In this document: one piece after another, positions 53,401 through 62,678 of the stretch
Numbering within the stretch: the first letter of the stretch is position 1
Layout: the number at the start of each line of letters is the position of its first letter
Translations under genes and position numbers: made by a program
Assembly (NCBI GenBank): GCA_020861095.1
Contig: JAJBTC010000022.1
Coordinates: forward strand, 1 to 64,000
Reading direction: 5' to 3'
DNA: 64,000 nt
From: Bacteroides sp.
GTDB taxonomy: Bacteria; Bacteroidota; Bacteroidia; Bacteroidales; Bacteroidaceae
The notes under the pieces: generated by a model
What the model saw: only the letters and a program-made list of their open reading frames with translations
What the model was told of the DNA's origin: nothing
The model's database searches: none

Positions 53401-53827
53401 GTGTGCGACTCACCGCCGCGTATTCTCCCAACTGGTAGGCAGCCTGCTCGATGAAGATAAGGAGGAGATGGCGCTGAAGGCACTTGACTACTCCGAGAAA
53501 GTGATCCCGTCTTACAATGTACCGCACGATTTCCAGCATGGGTCCCTGACCCTGGGAGAAGCCTACTATCAGTTGGATCAGATGGAAAAAGGCGATGAGA
53601 TCGTAGGATATCTGGCCCATAAGTCGGTCGAATACCTGATCTGGTACCTGAGCTTAGATGATTACCGCATTCAGATCTCTTCCAACGACATCACATACAA
53701 CCTTTCCCTGTTGGCACAGTATGTAAGAGTGATGGAGATGTACGGGTCGGACCTTGCCGAACATTATTCGGGAAAATTAGATGAACTCTACAACCTCTAT
53801 GTCAACTGGACACAAAGAGTACGTTGA
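50495..53827 (+). CDS. DUF2723-family membrane glycosyltransferase-like protein
   Basis: [40 protein letters not shown]; C-terminal [35 protein letters not shown]. Confidence 0.95.
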   Translation: [1110 protein letters not shown]

Positions 53828-53830
53828 CGC

Positions 53831-54445
53831 ATGTGGATCGAACAGCCACCTCAGTTTGTAAGAGCACTCTATCCGGGTGCTTTGTGGCGCATCTGTCCGG
53901 AAGAGCGGGCGGTGTATCTGACCTTCGACGACGGCCCCATTCCGGAAGTTACCCCCTGGGTGCTTGACCTCCTGCGCGAACACGGGATCAAAGCCACCTT
54001 TTTCATGGTAGGTGACAACATCCGGAAGTATCCCGATATATACCGGATGGTAGTGGAAGAGGGACATCGTATTGGAAATCATACCTTCAACCACATCCGC
54101 GGATTTGAGTTCCGGACAAAGAACTACATGGCCAATACGGAAAAGGCCAATAAGATCATGCAGACCGATCTGTTCCGCCCACCACACGGCCACATGCGCT
54201 GGTCGCAGTACAGGATGCTCCGGAAAAAGTACAGGATCGTGATGTGGGATGTGGTAACGCGGGATTACAGCAAGAAACTCCGTGGTCCGCAGGTACTGGC
54301 CAATGTGATGAAATATACCCGCAACGGCTCTATCATCACCTTCCACGACTCTCTGAAGTCCTGGAAAAACCACAACCTGCAGTATGCGTTGCCCCGATCC
54401 ATTGAATTTTTGAAAGAAGAGGGATATGCTTTCAAACTCCTCTAA
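53831..54445 (+). CDS. Polysaccharide deacetylase family protein (NodB-like)
   Basis: VYLTFDDGPIPEVTPWVLDLLREHGIKATFFMVGDNI; HRIGNHTFNH; FRPPHGHM. Confidence 0.95.
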   Translation: MWIEQPPQFVRALYPGALWRICPEERAVYLTFDDGPIPEVTPWVLDLLREHGIKATFFMVGDNIRKYPDIYRMVVEEGHRIGNHTFNHIRGFEFRTKNYMANTEKANKIMQTDLFRPPHGHMRWSQYRMLRKKYRIVMWDVVTRDYSKKLRGPQVLANVMKYTRNGSIITFHDSLKSWKNHNLQYALPRSIEFLKEEGYAFKLL

Positions 54446-55403
54446 AGAGATACTGACCCGAAAAATAAAAGCCGAAGCCCTGCGCCTCGGCTTTTCTGCC
54501 TGTGGCATAGCCTCCGCACAGGAGGTAGAACAGGCACACTATTTCCGGGAATGGCTCGGACAAGGCAATCAGGCAGAAATGGCTTACCTGACCCATCACA
54601 TGGAGAAACGGTCTGATCCCCGACTGCTGGTAGAAGGTACCCGCAGCATCGTCTCTGTCGTGCTCAACTATTATCCCCGCCAGACTATACCTGATGAGGA
54701 ATATCAGATCGCCTGGTATGCTTATGGCCAGGATTACCACGACATCGTACGTGGCAAACTCACCGAACTTCTTCATCGCATACAGACAGAGCATCCGGAG
54801 GTGCAGGGAAGAGCCTTCTGCGATACAGCCCCTGTCTTCGAACGTTATTGGGCCTGGAAGGCCGGATTGGGATGGATCGGTAAGAATACCTTGTTGATCC
54901 TTCCGGAGGGGGGAAGTTGTTTTTTCCTGGGAGAGTTGTTTCTCAATACGGAACTGGTATACGATCAGCCCCGGAAAGACCGATGCGGAAGCTGTGAGAA
55001 GTGCCTGAAAGCCTGTCCCGGCGGAGCATTAAAGTCCGGCCGGAAGTTAGATGCGCGGAAATGCCTCTCTTACCTGACTATTGAACACCGCGGTGAACTG
55101 CCCGAAGAGACAAGCCTGCTGATGGAGAACCGGATCTACGGATGTGACGAATGCCAGAAGGTATGCCCCTGGAACCGGTTTGCATCTCCCTGCGTGCTAC
55201 CGGAGCTACAACCTTCGTCAGATCTGTTGCATATGAAGAAACCAGACTGGGAATCCCTGAGCGAAGAGAAATACCGGAGCCTTTTCCGGAAAAGTGCGGT
55301 AAAAAGGGCAAAATATATCGGGTTGGTACGAAATATCCGGTCTCTGCAAAGAACATCTCTCCCCATAAACAAACTACCTCTGGAGGATAGATCTCTTCTT
55401 TAA
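54426..55403 (+). CDS. queG: Epoxyqueuosine reductase
   Basis: KAGLGWIGKNTLLI; CGSCEKCLKACPGGAL; CDECQKVCPWNRFA. Confidence 0.95.
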   Translation: MLSNSSKEILTRKIKAEALRLGFSACGIASAQEVEQAHYFREWLGQGNQAEMAYLTHHMEKRSDPRLLVEGTRSIVSVVLNYYPRQTIPDEEYQIAWYAYGQDYHDIVRGKLTELLHRIQTEHPEVQGRAFCDTAPVFERYWAWKAGLGWIGKNTLLILPEGGSCFFLGELFLNTELVYDQPRKDRCGSCEKCLKACPGGALKSGRKLDARKCLSYLTIEHRGELPEETSLLMENRIYGCDECQKVCPWNRFASPCVLPELQPSSDLLHMKKPDWESLSEEKYRSLFRKSAVKRAKYIGLVRNIRSLQRTSLPINKLPLEDRSLL

Positions 55404-55746
55404 AAGCGGGACGAGAAAAGGCTTCTGGAGAACAGAACCTCCCCACATAACCGATATTTATCGATATATTCCATACATATTCTACACCATGCTATAATAG
55501 TATAACTGCTTAGTTAACAATTCATTTCATTTATATAAGATAGTTATATACTATAATAATGTAGATAAAAAACCGATATTTGTTCAGAAGGATGTTTGTA
55601 GGAAATAATAAATTTGCTTTATTTGCTAATTGCAGATGAGAGAGTGGGGAGGCTACACCTTTGCCGAACGATTTTTGCAAAAGAGATCGCTGAACGACTG
55701 TTTTTTTCTGATGATATTCAATAAAACACATCGTTATTTCTTCTGA

Positions 55747-57280
55747 ATGAAAGACACGGTTTCCGCAGCAAAAGTCGTTACTGATTATCTGCGACGACTC
55801 TCTGTACAAATAAGTTTGTCGCAGGTAATGGGTATGCTGGATACTCCGGTAGGTAACAGTATGCGTGGGATCAGTGATGCGCTGGATCAGTTGGGAGTAC
55901 CCAATGAAGTGTATCAGCTACCTGCGGAATATCTGGAACGTCTGGAAGCTCCTTTTCTGACTATCATGCGTATAGAGAAAGAACCTTTTTGCCTGGTGGA
56001 AGTGCTGGGTACGGAATATGTAACTTTGTCTACACATAAGCGGACACATATCAGATTGCATAAAACCAACTTTCTACAATTCTGGACAGGTGTCGTATTG
56101 CTGGCAGAAAAGAATGAGCAGACTTTTGCAGATCCCTGGTATGGCTGGAAGGATTGTTGGTTTCACCTTGTTTCCTTCCTACCGATGTGTATGGGGCTTG
56201 CTTCTATTGGGATTGATTGCGGGTTGTGCTCCTTTCTATCCTTTTTCCTGGCAGGGTATAGGGTTAGTTGCTTTTCTGCTTTTAGGAATATCTGCCTCTG
56301 CGGCTATTCTTTACAAGGAGTATGTGAACCCTGATTTTCTGCAACGATTCTGTAAAATAGGCAAGCAGGTGGATTGCAATCAGGTGCTTCGTTCCGGAGG
56401 AGCCAGATTACCGGGTGGAGTCACATTGGGAGAAGCAGGACTTGTGTTTTTTCTCTCCTGCCTGTTTTTTATCTTATATACGCCTGAGAGGTATCTGTTT
56501 CCCATGCAGTGTATGGTGTCTGTTGCTTTTCTGGTGACCTTATATTCTGTTTATTATCAAGTAGGGGTGTTGCATAAGATATGCAACCTGTGTATGGTCG
56601 TAAATATTTCCATCTGGAGCCTGATGGTTGTACTCTGGAGACCAGTCTCGTATACTTTATCCATGGAAGCCGGATTGCCCTTTTTGATCTTTGCCGGTAT
56701 ATTCTTACTGGTTGCATACGGATGGTCTGGAATCAGGAAGCTATTGCTGCTACGTGGAGATGGGTTGCGATTCAAAGCATTCCGTTCTGCACTGGTACAG
56801 GATACAGAGCTTTTCCGGCTTATGATGGACAAGCAACCCGCCCTGTCTATGGAATATATAGATTGCGCTTTGACATACAACAACTCTGCTTCGGAAACCA
56901 TACTCCTATGGGTTACTCATCCCCACTGTGAACATTGTGCACGGTTGCATAAGATCATTCACCGGATGCAGGATCGTCTGAACATACAATTGATCTTTCA
57001 TGTGGATCCTTCGGACGAAAAAGCCTTTGCTGTCATACAACAAATAACAGAATGCTATCTGAACGTAGGATGGAAAAAAAGCATGCACTTACTGGAAAAA
57101 TGGTATCAGAACGGAGAATTAGAAAGTCCTATCACTCCTTCTTCCCGGACAATGGATACACTTCGAAAACATTCTGATCTCTGCAGAAGCCTGAATATCC
57201 AGGGAACTCCTGCTGTTTTTATCAATGGAAGACCCTATCCCGATATATATCAGTTTGAGGATCTGGAATATTTATTATAA
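55747..57280 (+). pseudogene. C39-like (degenerate) + VKOR + thioredoxin-like membrane protein, split into two frames
   Basis: Frame 1 (55747-56334): C39-like fold without catalytic Cys. Frame 2 (56090-57280): FCKIGKQVDCNQVLRSGGARLPGGVTLGEAGL, ICNLC (VKOR CxxC), HPHCEHCARLH (Trx CxxC), GTPAVFINGRPYP (cis-Pro). A +1 shift near 56130-56200 joins them. Confidence 0.8.
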
Positions 57281-57337
57281 AAAAGAAACTTTGCAAAGTT
57301 TATGTAAATAAATTATTAACTTTTAAATTTGTAAAAC

Positions 57338-57544
57338 ATGAAAACAAATGGTTTATCCACATTTCAGCTTTCAAAAGAAGAGATGAAAAAGGTTACAGGT
57401 GGTAGTGACTACCGCTGTTATTGTACGCAAGGGGTAGGTTCTTTTACGGTTTCTAATCCTCAAGGACATGACGGAGTAAGATTAGGTGAACTTCTTACTG
57501 AATATTGCGCAAACGGAGCGGGAGAGTGTTACAAAACTAAATAG
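57338..57544 (+). CDS. Double-glycine-leader peptide precursor (Bacteroidales natural-product-precursor-like), four Cys in core
   Basis: MKTNGLSTFQLSKEEMKKVTGG | SDYRCYCTQGVGSFTVSNPQGHDGVRLGELLTEYCANGAGECYKTK. Confidence 0.82.
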   Translation: MKTNGLSTFQLSKEEMKKVTGGSDYRCYCTQGVGSFTVSNPQGHDGVRLGELLTEYCANGAGECYKTK

Positions 57545-57657
57545 AATTTTAATTTAAAATGAGCAGGTGAAGGAATTTTAGAAGTATAGGTATTTACTAT
57601 ATATATATATTCTTACGAAAGTTCTTTTTACCTGTTTATTTTTTTATTTTATAGAAA

Positions 57658-59106
57658 ATGGGAAGAAATACCTGTCTACTACTCTTATCTTTTATTGCTT
57701 ACATAAATGCCACGGCTCAGTCTGCTCATTTGTCTTTTCTGTCTGATGTGGATGTGACATTGTGGCTTTATTATCCGATGGACAATTCATACAATACTTT
57801 GGTGGAAAGTGAAAGGGGAGATCTGAAGGCAAACGAGATTTTCAGTTATGAGTTAGACGTGAAAGATTTTTCTTTTATTAAATGTCAACTCGCGGGTATA
57901 ACTCATTTTGATTTGTTACTTTTTCCTGGTGATAGTATAAAGGTTACCTATGAAGAAAACCGTTTCTCTTTTTCAGGGGCTAATGCCACAGGAATGTCTT
58001 ACCTGACTTTTGATTGGTCCTATACCTATTTGATGGATATTGATTCTTTGTTTGGTGAGTATGGTAAGAATAAAAATTCCATCGAATTTATTGATCAGAG
58101 GGTAGAGGAAATGAAATTCCGTGAGAAAGTTGCTGTGGCAGATCTTTATAAACAGGGCGATATTACTTTGGAGTATGCAGAACTGTTGGGTTTATATGTT
58201 TCTATTTTTTTTGACCGTTGCCTGTATCTAAAATATGAGAGATTTGCTTTGAGTGAAAAAACGTCTTCCCAGGTGCGTCAGGATTCTGTTTTTATTCATA
58301 ATAAAGTGAATGAGATTTTTTCCCGTATGCCGGAGTATCATTCAGATTTGTTCAAAGTTCCCCGTTATATTTATCATATAATAGATTATCTCACCTATCC
58401 GACCACAAATGGGGATATTTCTATTCCGGAGGGATATAGTGCTGACGATTTCAGAATAGTTTTGCCTTATCTACATCTTCCACGTGAGACTCATCCTGTT
58501 ATTTTCGGTTTTTCTCTGCTTATGGAGTTACGTTTTGGCTTTGAAAGTTTAAATAGAGAAGGATTGTATGCTTATCTGAAGAATCATTTCCCGGATAGCG
58601 AGTACGTAAATGTATTGACAGAGAAACTGCAAGAAATACCGGAAGTACTGGAGGGGGCGGAGGATATTTTCTTTCTTGAAGGTGAAATCTCTTCTTTAGA
58701 AGATCTGGTTCATCTTCCGGAGTTGGCCGGAAAATATCTGTTTATAGATCTTTGGGCCAGTTGGTGTGGTCCTTGTCAGGTAGAATTTTCTTATAAAAAA
58801 CAACTCTCTTCTTTACTTTCGGAATATACCCATATAGAGAGTGTGTATATTTCCATAGATGATACTCGTATGGAAGAAGCATGGAAACAGAAAATAGCTT
58901 CTTTCCATTTGTCAGGGTATCATCTGCGATCTTCTCAGAAATTAATGGAAGAACTGGAAGATTTACTCTATCAAGGGACTCCTTTTACAATTCCTCGTTA
59001 TCTGCTTGTAGATCCTCAGGGTAAGATATTGAATGACGATTTGCCGCGTCCCAGTGACCCTACGAATCTAAGAAAGGCGTTGGATGAATGGTTAGAAAAG
59101 AAATGA
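57658..59106 (+). CDS. TlpA-like thioredoxin-family secreted protein
   Basis: N-terminal signal peptide; LFIDLWASWCGPCQVEFSYKKQL; C-terminal GTPFTIPRYLLVDPQGKILNDDLPRPSDP. Confidence 0.9.
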   Translation: MGRNTCLLLLSFIAYINATAQSAHLSFLSDVDVTLWLYYPMDNSYNTLVESERGDLKANEIFSYELDVKDFSFIKCQLAGITHFDLLLFPGDSIKVTYEENRFSFSGANATGMSYLTFDWSYTYLMDIDSLFGEYGKNKNSIEFIDQRVEEMKFREKVAVADLYKQGDITLEYAELLGLYVSIFFDRCLYLKYERFALSEKTSSQVRQDSVFIHNKVNEIFSRMPEYHSDLFKVPRYIYHIIDYLTYPTTNGDISIPEGYSADDFRIVLPYLHLPRETHPVIFGFSLLMELRFGFESLNREGLYAYLKNHFPDSEYVNVLTEKLQEIPEVLEGAEDIFFLEGEISSLEDLVHLPELAGKYLFIDLWASWCGPCQVEFSYKKQLSSLLSEYTHIESVYISIDDTRMEEAWKQKIASFHLSGYHLRSSQKLMEELEDLLYQGTPFTIPRYLLVDPQGKILNDDLPRPSDPTNLRKALDEWLEKK

Positions 59107-59130
59107 TTTTAAACCAGGATACAAAAGCAA

Positions 59131-59168
59131 GAGGCCGTCTCCATTTTTTCTTATCTGGAGACAGCCTC
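59131..59168. terminator. Hairpin between convergent TlpA-like and DUF4861-like genes
   Basis: GAGGCCGTCTCCA / TGGAGACAGCCTC, one mismatch in 13 bp. Confidence 0.75.
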
Positions 59169-59191
59169 AATCCTACAGAAGTTCTCTGTCT

Positions 59192-60433
59192 TTATTTTAT
59201 AGTTACACTCAAAGGGTTACGTATTTTCTGTGCAAATTCCGATACATACTGGTTCCAGCCATCCAGCTCTTTGATCTGAGCCCGATTCCAGGCGCCTCCC
59301 CAATAATAGGTGTACATTCCACCGGGCTGATAATCGCTGATAGCCAGCAAGTGCCCTTCCGCAGCGTTTCCACGCTCTTCTTTCTTTTCCTTAGCAGAGA
59401 AAAGTACCGGTTTGATCTCCTTTACCGGATCGGGAAAAGCAGCCCCTACAAAGATCAACCCTTCCGTAGAACCGGCTATTTCCGTAGGATCCAGATAGGT
59501 CATGTATCCACCTTCGGCATCCGTTCGGACAGGTGCGTCGTCATGCAATACAATCCCTGTAGCCACTTCCATGGGTTCTGTCAGGTTGCTGTAGGAGACA
59601 GAGGTCTTATTCAGATAAGAACCTGCGTCCAAAGTGATCACACGGGTCTCTACCACATTCTCTTCTCCGTTCACAACCAGCGGATTATATTCCAGTTCCA
59701 CTTTGAAGCGCAACGGACCATTGTCCAAAATTTTATATGTCTTATAGGCGTATGGATAAAGGATCTGTCCGTTTTCCAGCAAAGCAGCGGTTCCGCCTCC
59801 CAGTGTAGGACCTACTTTATACGCATCAAACCCATTTCCATGGTCCACATGATAAGAGGTAGCCTGGCGCAATTCTTGTGCAGCCTCAGGATCTGCTTTT
59901 TTCAGACTATCGATCCGGGCCAGGGTTGCCGGATCCAGTTCCAGGGCATAACGAGCTTCCACTACCGGCTCAGTAGTACCGTATTTGATCCATATATCAT
60001 ATCCGAAAGCCCGCTCGCCGGTAGCCTGCAACGCAGGACCATACGTACGGTAAGCGGTAAGGTCGTTTTCCCAGGCAATATCATCTACACGTTCAGGATA
60101 TTGCCGTCCGCACGCCAGTACAGGGAACGTCTCCGGTGTACCCGTTTTCACTGTATATACAACTGATCCGTTGGCACCTACCGAAACCGGAAAGATCAGT
60201 TTCTCATCCGAAGTGATCTGATAAGGGACCTGCCCTCCGTCGCTATCTAACACCACGATATCCGCGGTCTCTGCCAGCTGAAGTTTCTCAGCTACCTCCT
60301 TCATAGACACTTCCACGATCTCATTGTTCCTGTCTAAAGAAGTAGGATTGTCTAAGGTTATCTTTACACTTTTCTCCTCGTTGCAAGCGAAAAGTACACA
60401 TGCAATTGCTAAAAGGAATAGTATTTTCTTCAT
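59192..60433 (-). CDS. DUF4861-like lipoprotein
   Basis: MKKILFLLAIACVLFACNEE; VDDIAWENDLTAYRTYGPALQATGERAFGYDIWIKYG; NPLSVTIK. Confidence 0.85.
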   Translation of the reverse strand: MKKILFLLAIACVLFACNEEKSVKITLDNPTSLDRNNEIVEVSMKEVAEKLQLAETADIVVLDSDGGQVPYQITSDEKLIFPVSVGANGSVVYTVKTGTPETFPVLACGRQYPERVDDIAWENDLTAYRTYGPALQATGERAFGYDIWIKYGTTEPVVEARYALELDPATLARIDSLKKADPEAAQELRQATSYHVDHGNGFDAYKVGPTLGGGTAALLENGQILYPYAYKTYKILDNGPLRFKVELEYNPLVVNGEENVVETRVITLDAGSYLNKTSVSYSNLTEPMEVATGIVLHDDAPVRTDAEGGYMTYLDPTEIAGSTEGLIFVGAAFPDPVKEIKPVLFSAKEKKEERGNAAEGHLLAISDYQPGGMYTYYWGGAWNRAQIKELDGWNQYVSEFAQKIRNPLSVTIK

Positions 60434-60510
60434 TTTTTCCCTCCTGTTAGTATACAGAACGTACAGAAAGATACCTTTCCGTATCTTCTGTACGTTTCCG
60501 GAATACGATA

Positions 60511-61308
60511 TTATTTAGGTTGTTTACCGATATAAGCCAGTATACCACCGTCTACGTACAATACATGACCATTCACAAAATTAGAGGCATCGGAGGCTAA
60601 GAACACAGCGGGTCCTACCAGATCTTCCGGATTTCCCCAACGGGCAGCCGGAGTCTTGGCGATAATGAACTGATCAAACGGATGACGAGAACCATCTGCC
60701 TGCAGTTCACGCAACGGAGCAGTCTGAGGAGTAGTGATATAACCCGGTCCGATACCGTTGCACTGAATGTTGTATTCACCATATTCAGAAGCAATATTGC
60801 GTGTCAGCATTTTCAGACCACCCTTGGCAGCCGCATATGCAGAAACGGTCTCACGTCCCAGCTCGCTCATCATGGAGCAGATATTGATGATCTTCCCATG
60901 TCCTTTTTTGATCATGGAAGGAAGAACGGCTTTGGATACAATGAACGGGCCGTTGAGATCGATATCGATCACCTGACGGAATTCGGCCGCTGTCATCTCG
61001 ATCATAGGAATACGTTTGATGATACCGGCGTTGTTTACCAGGATATCGATCACTCCCACCTCTTTCTCGATCTGTGCTACTGTAGCATTGACCTGCTCTT
61101 CGTTGGTCACATCACATACATAGCCGTATGCTTTAATCCCTTTCTCGGCATAGGCAGCTATACCTTTATCCACCAACTCCTGATTGATGTCATTAAATAC
61201 AACGGTAGCTCCCGCCTGCGCGAAACCCTGCGCCATAGCGAACCCGATACCGTAAGAAGCACCTGTCACCAGGGCTATTTTACCTTCTAAGGAGAAATTT
61301 GCCATCAT
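60511..61308 (-). CDS. kduD: 2-dehydro-3-deoxy-D-gluconate 5-dehydrogenase/gluconate 5-dehydrogenase (SDR)
   Basis: KIALVTGASYGIGFAMAQGFAQAGATVVFNDI; NNAGIIKRIPMIEMTAAEFRQVIDIDLNGPF; adjacent to kduI. Confidence 0.9.
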   Translation of the reverse strand: MMANFSLEGKIALVTGASYGIGFAMAQGFAQAGATVVFNDINQELVDKGIAAYAEKGIKAYGYVCDVTNEEQVNATVAQIEKEVGVIDILVNNAGIIKRIPMIEMTAAEFRQVIDIDLNGPFIVSKAVLPSMIKKGHGKIINICSMMSELGRETVSAYAAAKGGLKMLTRNIASEYGEYNIQCNGIGPGYITTPQTAPLRELQADGSRHPFDQFIIAKTPAARWGNPEDLVGPAVFLASDASNFVNGHVLYVDGGILAYIGKQPK

Positions 61309-61450
61309 ACTGTTTTCAGATTGTGCCGGTAAGCGGCTGAACGCACCAGCAGGAGGTTCCGCCTGTGGTTTGCCGCTACCGTACGTAATTTATATGTTTA
61401 CTATTAAAAGCTGACTCACGGATCTTTCTGAGATCCTGTCGGTCACCGGA

Positions 61451-62293
61451 TTATTTCAGGTCAGTGATCAGGGAAAAGTCCTGATCGCCATAGTCCAGAT
61501 TCTCTCCACCCATACCCCAGATGAAAGTATAGTTGTGTGTAGCAGCGGCAGAGTGAATAGACCACTCCGGAGAGAGTACGGCCTGATCTCCCTTCATCCA
61601 TATGTGACGGGTCTCATCGACCTCACCCATGAAGTGACATACGGCCTGATCTTCGGGCACTTCGAAATAGAAATAGGCCTCCATACGGCGGGAGTGCACA
61701 TGCGCGGGCATGGTGTTCCATACACTACCTGGTGCCAGTTCGGTCATACCCATCTGTATCTGACAGGTAGGGAGCACCTGGCTGACCAGCATTTTATTGA
61801 TGTTGCGATGATTGGCTCCTTCCAGTGACCCCATCTCCGCTACGATAGCATCTGCTTTGGTCACTTTCTTGTCCGGATAGTTGCGGTGAGCGGTCAGTGA
61901 ATTGAAATAGAACTTAGCAGGGTTCGAGGGGTCTTTACTTTCGAAGGTAACTTCCCGGTCGCCCGATCCCAGATAAAGGGCTTCTTTGAAATCCAGTTCA
62001 AACACAGCGTCTCCCGTTTTCACGATACCCGGCCCTCCGACATTGAACATCCCTATTTCACGGCGGGTAAGGAAATAAGGAGCTTTCAACGGATCAATGG
62101 CTTCCAGAGTAAGCGTTTCCCCTACGGGCATGGCTCCTCCGACCACCATACGGTCGTACATAGAATATACCATATTCACTTCATTGGCAGAAAATACTTT
62201 CTCTATGAGAAAATCCCTGCGAATACGCCTGGTATCATAGCTTTTGGCATCTTCGGGATGTGCGGCATACCGAATTTCATAATTTGTTTTCAT
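61451..62293 (-). CDS. kduI: 5-dehydro-4-deoxy-D-glucuronate isomerase
   Basis: MKTNYEIRYAAHPEDAKSYDTRRIRRDFLIEKVF; PAHVHSRRMEAYFYFE; HIWMKGDQAVLSPEWSIHSAAATHNYTFIWGMGGEN. Confidence 0.95.
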   Translation of the reverse strand: MKTNYEIRYAAHPEDAKSYDTRRIRRDFLIEKVFSANEVNMVYSMYDRMVVGGAMPVGETLTLEAIDPLKAPYFLTRREIGMFNVGGPGIVKTGDAVFELDFKEALYLGSGDREVTFESKDPSNPAKFYFNSLTAHRNYPDKKVTKADAIVAEMGSLEGANHRNINKMLVSQVLPTCQIQMGMTELAPGSVWNTMPAHVHSRRMEAYFYFEVPEDQAVCHFMGEVDETRHIWMKGDQAVLSPEWSIHSAAATHNYTFIWGMGGENLDYGDQDFSLITDLK

Positions 62294-62678
62294 AGGCTTA
62301 TTGTATTAAAAAGATTTGTTTGTTTACGTACACGATGCAAAAATAATAAAAGAAAACGGCAATCGTGTGGTATTTTTGTTTCAAATAACCTCTAATTTTA
62401 TCCTAAATGCTGTAAGTTTTGTTCAGAGCCAGGTATGGAGGTCAGGCTGTGCTTATCTGCCGTTTCAGAAAGAGAGGAAAAGAAAAAAGGATTTTTGTAA
62501 ATATCTGCAGTCTGCCTATAATCTATCCTTTTAACGCTCAGTGGTCCGTTTTTCGCTATAAAGGATATACGGATTTATTACCAACGACTTGACAAGATAC
62601 ACCATTGGGATGGTAATAGCGGTATAATTCTTAATAAGTAGATGTTCACTATTCATTGTATATATGCTATTCCGGTAT

